NCBI RefSeq assembly: GCF_013359815.1
Contig: NZ_JABMCF010000033.1
Coordinates: forward strand, 1-64,000
DNA length: 64,000 nt
Source of the DNA: Curtobacterium flaccumfaciens
GTDB taxonomy: Bacteria > Actinomycetota > Actinomycetes > Actinomycetales > Microbacteriaceae
Direction: 5' to 3'
Shown here: positions 23,751 through 32,399 of the stretch, piece after piece
Layout of the letters: each line of letters begins with the position of its first letter
Position numbering within the stretch: the stretch's first letter is position 1
Translations under genes and position numbers: made by a program
Notes under the pieces: model-generated
Told to the model about the DNA's origin: nothing
The model's database searches: none
The model's input: only the letters and a program-made list of their open reading frames with translations

Positions 23751-26321
23751 ATGACCGACGTCACCACCGTGCCCCCGCTCGTCGCCGCGATCCCGGCGGC
23801 GGTGGACGGCGTCGTCGACCCCGACGAGGTCTACGAGGCCTTCGCAGCCTGGGCCGCGGAGGGCGGCCGACCGCTGTACCCGGCGCAGGACGAAGCGGTC
23901 ATCGAGCTCGTGTCCGGCGCGAACGTCGTGCTGAGCACGCCGACCGGCACCGGGAAGTCGCTCGTTGCGGCCGGCGCGCACTTCGCCGCGCTCGCCGAGG
24001 GCAAGCGGAGCTACTACACGGCACCGATCAAGGCGCTGGTGTCCGAGAAGTTCTTCCAGCTCGTCGAGCTGTTCGGTGCACAGAACGTCGGCATGGTCAC
24101 CGGCGACTCGAGCGTCAACGCGGACGCCCCGATCGTCTGCTGCACCGCCGAGATCCTGGCGAACCTGGCGCTGCGACAGGGACCGGACGCCGACGTCGAC
24201 GTCGTCGTGATGGACGAGTTCCACTTCTACGGCGACCCCGACCGAGGCTGGGCATGGCAGGTGCCGCTGCTCGTGCTCGAGCGGGCGCAGTTCCTGCTCA
24301 TGTCGGCGACCCTCGGCGACGTCACGACCATCGCCGACGACCTGTCCCGCCGGACCGGTCGGCCCACCGCCCGCGTGACCGGTGTCTCGCGGCCGGTGCC
24401 GCTCGAGTACCAGTACGTGATGACGCCCGTGCAGGAGACGGTCGAGCGGCTCCTCGAGGAGGGCAAGGCGCCGATCTACATCGTGCACTTCGCCCAGGCC
24501 GCCGCACTCGAACGGGCGCAGTCGCTGATGTCGGCGAAGGTCGCCTCGCGCGAACGCCGGGACCAGATCGCGGACGCCATCGCCGGCTTCCGGTTCAGCG
24601 CCGGGTTCGGACAGACCCTGTCGCGCCTGATCCGGGCGGGCATCGGCGTGCACCACGCCGGCATGCTCCCGAAGTACCGACGACTCGTCGAGCAGCTCGC
24701 CCAGCGCGGCCTGCTGCCCGTCATCTGCGGCACCGACACCCTGGGTGTCGGGATCAACGTGCCGATCCGGTCCGTGCTGTTCACCGGGCTGACGAAGTTC
24801 GACGGCACGAAGATGCGCCAGCTGTCCGCGCGGGAGTTCCACCAGATCGCCGGCCGGGCCGGACGTGCCGGGTACGACACCGAGGGCGACGTCGTCGCCG
24901 AGGCACCCGAGCACGACATCGAGAACGCCCGCGCCGTCGCCAAGGCCGGCGACGACCCGAAGAAGAAGAACAAGATCAAGCGGAAGAAGGCGCCCGAGGG
25001 CTTCGTGTCCTGGGGGCAGGCGTCGTTCGAGCGGCTGATCGCCGCCGAGCCGGAGCCGATGGTCTCGCGCATGCGGATCACGCACGCGATGGTGCTGTCC
25101 GTCGTTGCCCGCGGCGGGGACGCCTTCGCGGAGGTCCGGTCGCTGGTCTACGACAACCACGAACCGCGCTCGCGGCAGCTCGCGATGGCCCGGCGGGCAC
25201 TCGTCATCGCCCGGACCCTCATCAACGCGCGGGTGATCGAGAAGGTCGACGGCGCCTACCGCCTGACCGTCGACATCGCGCCGAACTTCGCGCTCAACCA
25301 GCCGCTGTCACCGTTCGCGCTCGCCGCGTTCGAGTTGCTCGACCCTTCTTCTCCCACGTACGCGCTGGACATGGTCTCGGTTGTCGAGGCCACGCTCGAC
25401 GACCCGCGGGCGATCCTGTCGCAGCAGCAGTTCAAGGAGCGCGGCGAGGCCGTCGCCCGGATGAAGCAGGAGGGGATCGAGTACGAGGAGCGGATGGAGC
25501 TGCTCGAGGAGGTCACCTGGCCGAAGCCGCTGGACGAGCTGCTGACCGCCGCGTACGAGGCGTACGCCGCCGAACAGCCCTGGGTGCTCGACTTCCAGCT
25601 GTCCCCGAAGGCCGTCGTCCGCGACATGTACGAACGCGCGATGACCTTCGGCGACTTCGTGCGCTTCTACCAGCTCACCCGCTCCGAGGGGCTCGTGCTC
25701 CGCTACCTGTCCGACGCGTACCGGACCATGCGACAGACGATCGCCGAGGAACAGCGGACCCAGGAGCTCGACGACCTGATCGAGTGGCTGGGCGAGGTCG
25801 TGCGGCAGACCGACTCCTCGCTCGTCGACGAGTGGGAGGCGCTGCTCAACGGTGACGTCCTGCTGGCGTCCGAGGAGCACGAGGAGATCGCGCCGCCGCA
25901 GCCCGCACGGCTCACCGGCAACCCGCGGGCGTTCCGGGTGCTCGTGCGCAACGCCCTGTTCCAGCGGGTGCTGCTCGCCGCGGCCGACGACATCGACGGG
26001 CTCGGGGAACTCGACGCGAGCGCGGGCTTCGACCGGGCCGCGTGGGACAACGTGCTCGAGGAGTACTACGAGGAGCACGACACCATCGGCACCGATGCCG
26101 ACGCGCGCTCGATGCAGTACCTGGTGCTCGACGAGAGCGGCGCCACCGCATCACCCCGGGTCTGGAAGGCGCGGCAGATCTTCGCCGACCCCGAGGGCGA
26201 CAAGGACTTCGGGTTCTCAGCGACGATCGACCTGGACGCCTCGGACGAGGTCGGCGAGGCAGTCGTGCGGGTCACCGAGATCGGGCGGTTCGACGGGTGG
26301 GCCGAGGTGGACGTCGACTGA
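23751..26321 (+). CDS. SKI2-type DEAD/DEAH-box helicase with DUF3516-like C-terminus
   Basis: 856 residues from ATG 23751, preceded by GGGAGGA; the earlier in-frame ATG (23640) lies across the palindrome and is rejected. Helicase motifs are STPTGTGKSLVA (Walker A), YTAPIKALVSEK, VVMDEFHFYG (DEFH box), LLMSATLGD, and in the second domain HHAGMLPKYRRLVEQL, CGTDTLGVGINVPIRSVL and HQIAGRAGRAGYD. The remaining C-terminus is the helical region of the actinobacterial DUF3516 group. It is probably an ATP-dependent RNA helicase acting in RNA decay or processing. A lysine-rich loop (KKKNKIKRKKAP) splits the two parts. Confidence 0.92.
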   Translation: MTDVTTVPPLVAAIPAAVDGVVDPDEVYEAFAAWAAEGGRPLYPAQDEAVIELVSGANVVLSTPTGTGKSLVAAGAHFAALAEGKRSYYTAPIKALVSEKFFQLVELFGAQNVGMVTGDSSVNADAPIVCCTAEILANLALRQGPDADVDVVVMDEFHFYGDPDRGWAWQVPLLVLERAQFLLMSATLGDVTTIADDLSRRTGRPTARVTGVSRPVPLEYQYVMTPVQETVERLLEEGKAPIYIVHFAQAAALERAQSLMSAKVASRERRDQIADAIAGFRFSAGFGQTLSRLIRAGIGVHHAGMLPKYRRLVEQLAQRGLLPVICGTDTLGVGINVPIRSVLFTGLTKFDGTKMRQLSAREFHQIAGRAGRAGYDTEGDVVAEAPEHDIENARAVAKAGDDPKKKNKIKRKKAPEGFVSWGQASFERLIAAEPEPMVSRMRITHAMVLSVVARGGDAFAEVRSLVYDNHEPRSRQLAMARRALVIARTLINARVIEKVDGAYRLTVDIAPNFALNQPLSPFALAAFELLDPSSPTYALDMVSVVEATLDDPRAILSQQQFKERGEAVARMKQEGIEYEERMELLEEVTWPKPLDELLTAAYEAYAAEQPWVLDFQLSPKAVVRDMYERAMTFGDFVRFYQLTRSEGLVLRYLSDAYRTMRQTIAEEQRTQELDDLIEWLGEVVRQTDSSLVDEWEALLNGDVLLASEEHEEIAPPQPARLTGNPRAFRVLVRNALFQRVLLAAADDIDGLGELDASAGFDRAAWDNVLEEYYEEHDTIGTDADARSMQYLVLDESGATASPRVWKARQIFADPEGDKDFGFSATIDLDASDEVGEAVVRVTEIGRFDGWAEVDVD

Positions 26322-26412
26322 TCGGCGCGAGCGTCGGGTCGGGGCGCTCCGGCGCTGGGGTTGTCGGACGTGTACCGTCTCCGGCACCACCCCCACCCGA
26401 GAGGACTGCGTC

Positions 26413-26664
26413 ATGCGCATCGGATCCAGCATCGCCCTGATCGTCATCGGCGCGATCGTCGCCTTCGCGCTGAACATCCAGCTCGCCGGTATCGACCTCC
26501 GCCTGATCGGCTACATCCTGATGGCAGCCGGTGTCGTGCTGCTCATCATCAGCCTCGCCGTGGCCTTCGGCGGTCGCCGCACCACGACTACCACGCGCTC
26601 GGGCGTCGACCCGGCGTCGGGGGAGCAGATCACCCGCCAGGATCGGCGCGACGGGACCTACTGA
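26413..26664 (+). CDS. Small membrane protein, DUF6458 type
   Basis: 83 residues from ATG 26413, with GAGAGGA 11 nt before. MRIGSSIALIVIGAIVAFALN is the first transmembrane helix, and LIGYILMAAGVVLLIISLAVAF the second, separated by a short loop; the C-terminal 27 residues are hydrophilic (TTTTTRSGVDPASGEQ). This pattern is that of DUF6458, common in Microbacteriaceae. Function unknown. A TACCGT box at 26373-26378 may be its promoter. It converges with the VapC gene, 7 nt between stops. Confidence 0.8.
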   Translation: MRIGSSIALIVIGAIVAFALNIQLAGIDLRLIGYILMAAGVVLLIISLAVAFGGRRTTTTTRSGVDPASGEQITRQDRRDGTY

Positions 26665-26671
26665 CCCGCGG

Positions 26672-27076
26672 TCAGTGCTCCGGCAGGTACTCGTGCCGGA
26701 AATCGGCGACCGCGTCGGCGATGTGGTCGTAGTCGCGATCCGAGCTGAGGACGGTTGCCCCGTTGCGCACGGCATAGGCAGCGATGTGGACGTCGATCGG
26801 TCCGGCTCCGCGGACGTGGCCGTTGTTCCAGAGAGCGTTCTGGATGCTCGTCACATCCTGGACGTCCGGGTGTTCTGATGCTTCGAGGAAGGCGTCCATG
26901 TCATCGCGGTGTCCCTGGTGGTCGGGCCCGGTGCGTGCTGAATGGCAGTACTCGAGGACCTGCGGCGGGCAGGTCATGATCAAGTCCTGCGTCGCGATCT
27001 CGCGAAGGCGTCGTGCGATCCCCGCGGAACGGTGCGCCTTCCACCAGACGGAGTTGTCGACGATGTACGTCGCCAT
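26672..27076 (-). CDS. vapC: VapC-family PIN ribonuclease toxin
   Basis: 134 residues from ATG 27076. The PIN acidic residues are visible: Asp in YIVDNSVWW, Glu in QVLEYCHS, Asp in GAGPIDVHIAAYA and Asp in VLSSDRDYDHIA. VapC toxins cut tRNA or rRNA. Its start codon shares one base with the stop of vapB (TGATG), so toxin synthesis depends on antitoxin translation. Length is usual for the family (about 130). All four acidic positions are kept, so it should be active. Confidence 0.92.
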   Translation of the reverse strand: MATYIVDNSVWWKAHRSAGIARRLREIATQDLIMTCPPQVLEYCHSARTGPDHQGHRDDMDAFLEASEHPDVQDVTSIQNALWNNGHVRGAGPIDVHIAAYAVRNGATVLSSDRDYDHIADAVADFRHEYLPEH

Positions 27077-27276
27077 CAGGGATGGAGCTCGTCAGCCGCG
27101 GAAGGGTCGGCGCTGAAGTCCCGCGCGATGATGCGTTCGACCGCGGCGGGCTGTCGCCGCACCGCAATGAGGGTTTCGAGTGCTCTCTGCACGACCTCGC
27201 GGTTGGACCGGGCACCGGTCAGCTGCTTCGCATCATCGAGTACGCGTGGATCGAGATCGATCGTCGTCACTGCCAT
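27076..27276 (-). CDS. vapB: VapB-family antitoxin
   Basis: 66 residues from ATG 27276, with GGAGGTGAT directly upstream (27282-27290, minus strand), one of the strongest ribosome-binding sites in the window. The N-terminus VTTIDLDPRVLDDAKQLTGARSNREVVQRALETLI is a ribbon-helix-helix domain that binds DNA as a dimer; the rest binds and neutralises VapC. It is the first gene of the two-gene operon. Confidence 0.9.
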   Translation of the reverse strand: MAVTTIDLDPRVLDDAKQLTGARSNREVVQRALETLIAVRRQPAAVERIIARDFSADPSAADELHP

Positions 27277-27280
27277 GCCG

Positions 27281-27310
27281 ATCACCTCCGCTATACAGAG
27301 GAGTATATAA
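27281..27310 (-). promoter_or_regulatory. vapBC promoter and operator
   Basis: TATAC-AGAGGA-GTATA (27292-27307) is a dyad that also contains a TATACT-like -10 sequence in the direction of vapB, in an AT-rich patch unusual for this region. The strong ribosome-binding site follows. It is the expected place for VapBC autorepression. Confidence 0.65.
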
Positions 27311-27334
27311 CCGGACGGGCTGCTGGCGGAAGGG

Positions 27335-27856
27335 TCAGAAGAGGGTCGCGGGCGGGGTGGCGTCGGGCAGCGCGGACGGCTCGGGGACCTCGACGTTGGG
27401 CCAGCCGGGACCGTGCGGCACGTCGGTGCCGTTCTGGAACGCGGTGGCGGCACCGCGGGCACGCACGTCGGCGGCCTCGTTCATCTCGTGACCCACGTGG
27501 CCGCGGACCCACTCGAACGTGACCTTGCGGCCCTGCAGTTCCGCGTCGAGTTCCTTGATGATCTCGACGTTGAGGACCGGCTTGCCGTCGGCCTTCCGCC
27601 AGCCCTTGCGCTTCCAGCCGGCGAGCCACTCGGTGCACGCCTTGATCGCGTACTGGCTGTCGCACAGGATGTGCAGCGGCTCGCCGGTGTCCTTCGTGGC
27701 GCGGAGCAGCTGCAGCACGGCGGTGAGCTCGCCGATGTTGTTCGTCGCGCGGGGCCAGCCGCCGGCCGCCCACCGGTCGTCGTCGACGTACCAGGCCCAC
27801 CCGGCGGGGCCGGGGTTGCCGAGGGCTGAGCCGTCTGCGGCGGCGACGATCGTCAC
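27335..27856 (-). CDS. rnhA: Ribonuclease HI
   Basis: 173 residues from GTG 27856, selected because AGGAGG (27864-27869) precedes it; the longer frame is rejected. The four catalytic acids are visible: Asp in VAAADGSALGNPGPAGWAWY, Glu in TNNIGELTAVLQLL, Asp in HILCDSQYAIKAC and Asp in EAADVRARGAA, with VRGHVGHEMNEAAD as the usual loop. It removes RNA from RNA-DNA hybrids. A basic protrusion with KRKGWRKADGKPV is present as in E. coli type HI. Confidence 0.95.
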   Translation of the reverse strand: MTIVAAADGSALGNPGPAGWAWYVDDDRWAAGGWPRATNNIGELTAVLQLLRATKDTGEPLHILCDSQYAIKACTEWLAGWKRKGWRKADGKPVLNVEIIKELDAELQGRKVTFEWVRGHVGHEMNEAADVRARGAATAFQNGTDVPHGPGWPNVEVPEPSALPDATPPATLF

Positions 27857-27950
27857 GATGGGACCTCCTGGTGGTGCCGAGTGCTCGCGAGTGCTGGTCA
27901 ACCGTAACCGACCGTACGGACGGGCTCTGCGCGGCGGGGCGGCGACCGGA

Positions 27951-28781
27951 TCAGCGCGCTGCGGAATCCAGGTTGAGATCGGTGTCCGTGATGAGCTGGT
28001 CGCCCGCTCCCGTCTGCAGCGACGGGTTCAGCCAGCGGAGTTGCGCGACGGTGATGCCCAAGCGTTCGGCGACGGTCACCTGCGCGTCGTCGCTCGACAC
28101 CTGGTAGGACACCGGCACGCTGTCACGCTCGTGCACCCATCCGTTTGCCCCGGGCCGCGCTGCGCCCACGTCGACCTGAAGGTGCGGGTACGGGTCGGGG
28201 ATCGTCCAGCGCAACGGAGCAACTGCAAGCACGGAGCCGATGCCGGTGCGTCCGGAATCGTCCCCGTCATCAGACGGCGCCGGCACGAGCGCGACGCTGT
28301 GCAGGAAGTCCGGAGTGGACCCAGCCTCGGACAGTCCGACCGAGTCCGGTGCACCGGTCTCCGGGTCCCAGATGACGACTCCGGCGCGGTACCCCCTGGC
28401 GTCGCCGCCACCGTCAGCGTCACCACCGCGGAACTCCAAGCTCATCCACTGCGGGTTCGTCGTGTGGTAGCCGGACAACTCGGCGTCGAAGGTGCCGCTC
28501 TCGTTCGCGACGACCCGAACGTGGATCCGGGTGTCACCGCTCGCCGAGACGACATCGGTCTCGGCGGCGACCGTGCCGGCCGCCAGGACCTGCGGCGTGC
28601 TGACCTGTTGTGCGGTCGGAGTCGGGTCCGCTCTCTGGCTTCGGTCCGTTCGGTCGAGTGACGCCCGTCGCGTCGGCGTCGGGATCGCGCCGTCGCCGCC
28701 GAACGCCGTGCACCCGGCGAGCAGCAGCCCCACCAGTGCCGAGCCGATCACCGCGGTCGTCGCGGTCCGTGTTCGTCCCAT
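27951..28781 (-). CDS. Lipoprotein with LysM-like C-terminus
   Basis: 276 residues from ATG 28781, preceded by GAGGGGG. Signal peptide and lipobox are at the start (ALVGLLLAGC, Cys about 24). A Thr/Pro-rich linker follows, then a beta-rich domain with HVRVVANESGTFDAELSG and NPQWMSLEFRGG. The last 50 residues (SYQVSSDDAQVTVAERLGITVAQLRWLNPSL) match a LysM fold, which binds peptidoglycan. It is thus anchored to the membrane and may contact the cell wall. The gene stands alone, and its partner, if any, is not apparent. Confidence 0.85.
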   Translation of the reverse strand: MGRTRTATTAVIGSALVGLLLAGCTAFGGDGAIPTPTRRASLDRTDRSQRADPTPTAQQVSTPQVLAAGTVAAETDVVSASGDTRIHVRVVANESGTFDAELSGYHTTNPQWMSLEFRGGDADGGGDARGYRAGVVIWDPETGAPDSVGLSEAGSTPDFLHSVALVPAPSDDGDDSGRTGIGSVLAVAPLRWTIPDPYPHLQVDVGAARPGANGWVHERDSVPVSYQVSSDDAQVTVAERLGITVAQLRWLNPSLQTGAGDQLITDTDLNLDSAAR

Positions 28782-28899
28782 CGTTCCCCCTCGTCGGCAG
28801 CGTACCGGGGGCCAGGGACGTCATCGAGTGCGGGGAGCGGACCGAGCCAGACTCGTTACACGGGGCCGAGGACTACCGTCCGCTGCAGGAGGAAACCCC

Positions 28900-29253
28900 A
28901 TGAGCGACAGCATCCCGAATGCCCCCGGCCCCGAACCGTCCGACGACCGCGCACGCAACGACGCGCTCCGCGACGCCGCGCACAGCGACGCCGCGCACAG
29001 CGACGACGTCGACGGGGTCAGCGGACGCGAGCAGCGAGCAGCGGACACGTCGTACAGCCCGTCGAGCGAGCGCGAGATGGACGCGTCCCAGACGAAGCAA
29101 CGCGACGACGCCGACCTGCGTGCGGACGGTATCGACCCGTCCAAGGTCATCGCGGCCCCCGGGACGGGCGGCGCGGACGACGCCGGCGATGTCGAGCCCG
29201 AACCGGGTGACCTGCACCTGCCGTGGCAGTCCGAGGAGGACCGCCGGGGCTAG
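28900..29253 (+). CDS. Acidic, disordered small protein
   Basis: 117 residues from ATG 28900 with AGGAGG 8 nt upstream (28887-28892) and a TACCGT box at 28874-28879. It is rich in Asp, Ala and Ser, with an ADLRADGIDPSKVIAAPGTG stretch near the end; no fold is predicted by eye. The strong start signals show that it is translated. Its TAG stop shares CTAG with the stop of the convergent PH-like gene. Function unknown. Confidence 0.7.
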   Translation: MSDSIPNAPGPEPSDDRARNDALRDAAHSDAAHSDDVDGVSGREQRAADTSYSPSSEREMDASQTKQRDDADLRADGIDPSKVIAAPGTGGADDAGDVEPEPGDLHLPWQSEEDRRG

Positions 29254-29822
29254 CTCGACGTCCGGTCGAGTTCGCGCACGAGAGCCTCGCCATCGGTGAC
29301 GTCCCAGAACGCCATCGGCTGTGGCCCGAAGAAGCCGTCGAGACCGGTGTTCGCGTAGACCTTCGCGTTCGTTCCCCACCCGAAGAGCATCGATCCCGGT
29401 CCGCCTCCCGTCGCGTCCCACTCGACGTTGCAGCGCCGTCGGTCGCCGGTCCAGCTCACAGTGCGATCGGTGCGGCCGATCGGGACCTCCCGCGTGCCGC
29501 GAGGGGTGATCACGAGGGCCCGGCGATCGGTCACGGCGTAGACGGTCGTCCGCTTGCGGTACCGCTTCACGAGGAACCGTCCGACGAGCAGGTGCAGGCC
29601 CATCAGTGTGAGCAGCGACCCGACGACCAAGAAGAAGGGCGGTGCTCCGCTGGTCACGGCCGAGACGGTCCAGAACGCCACGAATCCGCACCAGAGCAGC
29701 GAGAACGGGATGAGGAAGCCGTCGCGGCCCGAGAGGAGCCTGGCCGGATCGCTCGTGCCGGCCCAGTACAGGTGCTCATCGGGGCGCAGGTGTTCACGGG
29801 CGGTCTGTTGAGGATCGATCAC
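29250..29822 (-). CDS. PH-domain-like membrane protein
   Basis: 190 residues from GTG 29822. Two transmembrane helices (about 36-55 and 62-80) follow a short cytoplasmic lead (LRPDEHLYWAGTSDP). After them, KRTTVYAVTDRRALVI, REVPIGRTDRTVS and the beta strands typical of bacterial PH-like (YdbT/bPH2-type) domains appear. Such proteins are envelope-located with unknown function. It converges with the gene at 28900, sharing the stop palindrome. A -10 box TACTGT is 6 nt upstream of the GTG. Confidence 0.8.
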   Translation of the reverse strand: MIDPQQTAREHLRPDEHLYWAGTSDPARLLSGRDGFLIPFSLLWCGFVAFWTVSAVTSGAPPFFLVVGSLLTLMGLHLLVGRFLVKRYRKRTTVYAVTDRRALVITPRGTREVPIGRTDRTVSWTGDRRRCNVEWDATGGGPGSMLFGWGTNAKVYANTGLDGFFGPQPMAFWDVTDGEALVRELDRTSS

Positions 29823-29828
29823 CCCTCG

Positions 29829-29834
29829 ACAGTA
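29829..29834 (-). promoter_or_regulatory. -10 box, leaderless PH-like gene promoter
   Basis: On the minus strand TACTGT is followed by CGAGGG and then GTG 29822. Confidence 0.55.
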
Positions 29835-29878
29835 CGGCCCATCACTCGCTGTGGCTGAACAGTGCGTACCCCGCCCGG

Positions 29879-30697
29879 CTACGACACCGAGTCCGGGTGG
29901 GAGCCCGTCCGCTGCCCGGACTCGAGCGTCGCGATCGCTGCGAGCTCGTCGTCGGTCAGCACGAAGCCGTCGACGTCGAGGTTCGAGCGGATCCGGGACG
30001 GCGTGACCGACTTCGGCAGCACGACCACGCCCTGCTGCACGTTCCACCGCACGAGTACCTGCGCCACGCTCACGCCGTGCGCATCCGCGATGCCGGTCAG
30101 CACCGGCTCGTCGATCAGGCGCCCACGACCGAGCGGCGACCACGCCCCGGTCACGATGTCGTGCTGCTCGTGGAACGCGATGAGTTCGCGCTGCGGCAGC
30201 CACGGGTGCCGTTCGACCTGGTTCAGTGACGGCACCTCGCCGGTCTCGTCGATGAGCCGCTGCAGGTGCGGCACCTGGAAGTTCGAGACACCGATGCTCC
30301 GTGCCCGCCCTGACTCACGCAGTTCCACCAGAGCGCGCCAGGTCTCGACGTAGCGGTCGTTCGCGGCGGCCGGCCAGTGGATCAGGTAGAGGTCGACGGC
30401 GTCGAGCCCCAGCCGCTCGAGGCTGCCGTCGAATGCCCGCAGGGTCGCGTCGCGCCCCTGGTGGTCGTTCCACACCTTGGTCGTCACGAAGACGTCGTCA
30501 CGGTCCAGCCCGGAGGCCCGGATCGCCTTGCCGACGCCGGTCTCGTTGCCGTACATCTCGGCGGTGTCGACGTGCCGGTAGCCGACGTCCAGCGCGAGGC
30601 CGACCGCCGTCTCCGCTTCGGCATCGTCGACCTTGTAGACGCCGAAGCCGATCGCGGGGATCGAGCGGCCGTCGCGCAGGGGAACTGAGGTGACCAT
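29879..30697 (-). CDS. Aldo/keto reductase
   Basis: 272 residues from ATG 30697. The catalytic tetrad is Asp in HVDTAEMYGNE, Tyr in the same segment, Lys in VTTKVWNDHQG and His in DLYLIHWPAA; NADPH-site sequences LPKSVTPSRIRSN and SIGVSNF are present. It matches the 2,5-diketo-D-gluconate reductase group. It reduces small aldehydes and ketones with NADPH in the cytoplasm. It stands alone; a CAGGAT box at 30704-30709 is 6 nt before the ATG and suggests another leaderless start. Confidence 0.93.
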   Translation of the reverse strand: MVTSVPLRDGRSIPAIGFGVYKVDDAEAETAVGLALDVGYRHVDTAEMYGNETGVGKAIRASGLDRDDVFVTTKVWNDHQGRDATLRAFDGSLERLGLDAVDLYLIHWPAAANDRYVETWRALVELRESGRARSIGVSNFQVPHLQRLIDETGEVPSLNQVERHPWLPQRELIAFHEQHDIVTGAWSPLGRGRLIDEPVLTGIADAHGVSVAQVLVRWNVQQGVVVLPKSVTPSRIRSNLDVDGFVLTDDELAAIATLESGQRTGSHPDSVS

Positions 30698-30703
30698 GCA
30701 CCC

Positions 30704-30709
30704 ATCCTG
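30704..30709 (-). promoter_or_regulatory. -10-like box, probable leaderless AKR promoter
   Basis: CAGGAT on the minus strand lies 6 nt before ATG 30697; the first base departs from TANNNT, so it is less certain. Confidence 0.4.
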
Positions 30710-30812
30710 CCGGTGCCTGGCGGGCGTGCGCCGGGCCTCCAGGCCATCTGTGGAGAACGCGACCCGTACGCCGGACGCACGTTCCTTCCCATAGCGGCCG
30801 CGATGGCGAGTG

Positions 30813-30878
30813 GAATCGGGCGTACCTGGTCAGAACTTCCGACCAGGTACGCCCGATTCGACCAGGTACGCCCGAAAC
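30813..30878. repeat. Intergenic hairpin with added direct repeat, family E
   Basis: GAATCGGGCGTACCTGGTC (30813-30831) and GACCAGGTACGCCCGATTC (30841-30859) are exact complements around nine bases; the right arm is then repeated in the same direction as GACCAGGTACGCCCGAAAC (30860-30878). It lies in the 222-nt gap between the AKR start and the MFS stop. No gene is seen in the gap. Confidence 0.75.
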
Positions 30879-30919
30879 CGCCCGCCGCCGCGCGCCCACC
30901 GACACCCGCCGCCGCCCGC

Positions 30920-32125
30920 TCACGTCGGCAGGTGCACCGGCTCGGTGTCGGGGAGGGGGCTGGCGTCACGGCCGCGCAGGTCGGGCAGCCAGCTGCGCAT
31001 CGCCAGGGGGAGCAGCACGCCCAGGCCGGCCATCACGGCGCCGACGGTGAAGCCGCCGACGGGGCCGCTGCCGTCGATCAGGAAGCCGGCGATCGCCGAA
31101 CCGCCGGCGGCACCGATCAGCTGGCCGGTGCCCATCCAGCCGTAGGCCTCGGCGGTGTCGGAGAACTTGACGGTGGCGGAGACCGAACCGAACATCACCG
31201 CGAGGGCCGGCGCGATGCCCACACCCGCGATGACCAGGGCCAGGCAGAGCCACCAGAAGCCCGTGCCGCCGAGGGCCAGGGTGAGGCCGACGAAGACGAC
31301 GGCCATGCGCGTCCACAGGGTGTTGCGGGAGATCGGGCGGTGGCCGAACGCCAGGCCGCCGGCGAGCGAACCGACCGCGAACACCGCGAGGACGATGCCG
31401 GCGTTCGGGCTGCCCTCGCCGAAGACGCTGGTGACGCTCGCCTCGACCGCGGCGCATGCCCCGATCAGGAGCAGACCGGTCAGGGTGGCGACGACGACGG
31501 CGGGGCGCTTCAGCACGACACCGAAGGCGCGCTTGGAACGGGGGATGCGGACGCGGCCGAGCTCGGGGGAGGCGATGAACCACGCGCCGCCGACGACCAG
31601 GAAGACCATCGCGACGACGATCGCCTCGACCGTGCCGACCTGGGTGGCGACGAAGGTGGTGATGACCGGGCCGGCGACCCAGATGAGCTCCTGCGCGCTG
31701 GCGTCGAGGGAGAAGAGGGGTGTGAGCTGCGCCGACGTCACCATCTTCGGGTAGATGGTGCGCACCGCCGGCTGCACGGGCGGGACCGCCAGGCCGCCGA
31801 GGAACCCGACCACCACGTAGCCCCAGAGCGGCATGACCACGAACGCGATGACCACCATGCTGATCAGCGCGACGATGCTCGTCAGGATGAGGACGGGGCG
31901 CATGCCCCAGCTGCCCATCCACCGGCTCGTCAGGGGTCCGGCCAACGCCTGCCCGATGCTCGTCGTCGCGAGCACCAGACCGGCGGCGCCGTAGGAGTCG
32001 AACACGTGCTCGACGTGCAGCAGGTAGGCCAGCGACAGCATGCCGAACGGGAACCGTGCGGTGAGCTGTGCGGCGATGACACGACCCACGCCAGGGGTCT
32101 TCAGGAGGGGCCCGTACGTACTCAC
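30920..32125 (-). CDS. MFS transporter
   Basis: 401 residues from GTG 32125. Twelve hydrophobic segments with TSRWMGSWGMRPVLI between helices 2 and 3 and a long central loop (PELGRVRIPRSKRAFG) indicate a 12-TM major facilitator. It resembles actinobacterial drug or sugar efflux proteins, but the substrate is unknown. No regulator gene is adjacent. TACACT at 32132-32137 sits 6 nt before the GTG, predicting a leaderless transcript divergent from nrdHIEF. Confidence 0.85.
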   Translation of the reverse strand: MSTYGPLLKTPGVGRVIAAQLTARFPFGMLSLAYLLHVEHVFDSYGAAGLVLATTSIGQALAGPLTSRWMGSWGMRPVLILTSIVALISMVVIAFVVMPLWGYVVVGFLGGLAVPPVQPAVRTIYPKMVTSAQLTPLFSLDASAQELIWVAGPVITTFVATQVGTVEAIVVAMVFLVVGGAWFIASPELGRVRIPRSKRAFGVVLKRPAVVVATLTGLLLIGACAAVEASVTSVFGEGSPNAGIVLAVFAVGSLAGGLAFGHRPISRNTLWTRMAVVFVGLTLALGGTGFWWLCLALVIAGVGIAPALAVMFGSVSATVKFSDTAEAYGWMGTGQLIGAAGGSAIAGFLIDGSGPVGGFTVGAVMAGLGVLLPLAMRSWLPDLRGRDASPLPDTEPVHLPT

Positions 32126-32131
32126 GAGACG

Positions 32132-32137
32132 AGTGTA
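32132..32137 (-). promoter_or_regulatory. -10 box, leaderless MFS promoter
   Basis: On the minus strand TACACT is followed by six bases and the GTG at 32125. Confidence 0.6.
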
Positions 32138-32323
32138 CGGACCGGCCGGACGGGGGTGTCCCCCGTCCTGGGGAGGTGGCCGTCGTGTCGGAGCACGCCG
32201 CTCGAAGACACGCCGACGGCTCTCCCAATTTCATCGTTCTGCACACACGTGCACAACCACGCGCCTCGCCTGTGGGGAGTGTCGGTGGCGGGTGACAGAG
32301 TGGCGGAAAACCGGGCCTCGGGA

Positions 32324-32340
32324 ATCCACGGACTGTGGAT
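32324..32340. promoter_or_regulatory. ATCCAC/GTGGAT dyad upstream of nrdHIEF
   Basis: ATCCAC and GTGGAT are perfect arms around GGACT. The right arm with flanks reads TGTGGAT, reminiscent of DnaA boxes, so DnaA control of nrd is possible, as known in E. coli. This is only a motif resemblance. Confidence 0.35.
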
Positions 32341-32367
32341 GGTGTTGTGGAGAACTACAGGCGTGTA

Positions 32368-32383
32368 ACACTTCCTCTTGTGG
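32368..32383. promoter_or_regulatory. NrdR box 1
   Basis: ACACTTCCTCTTGTGG matches the 16-bp NrdR consensus ACACWATATATWGTGT at 11 positions. Its centre is 32 bp from box 2, the three-turn spacing typical of NrdR box pairs. Confidence 0.75.
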
Positions 32384-32399
32384 TCGCTTGACTCCGCGA

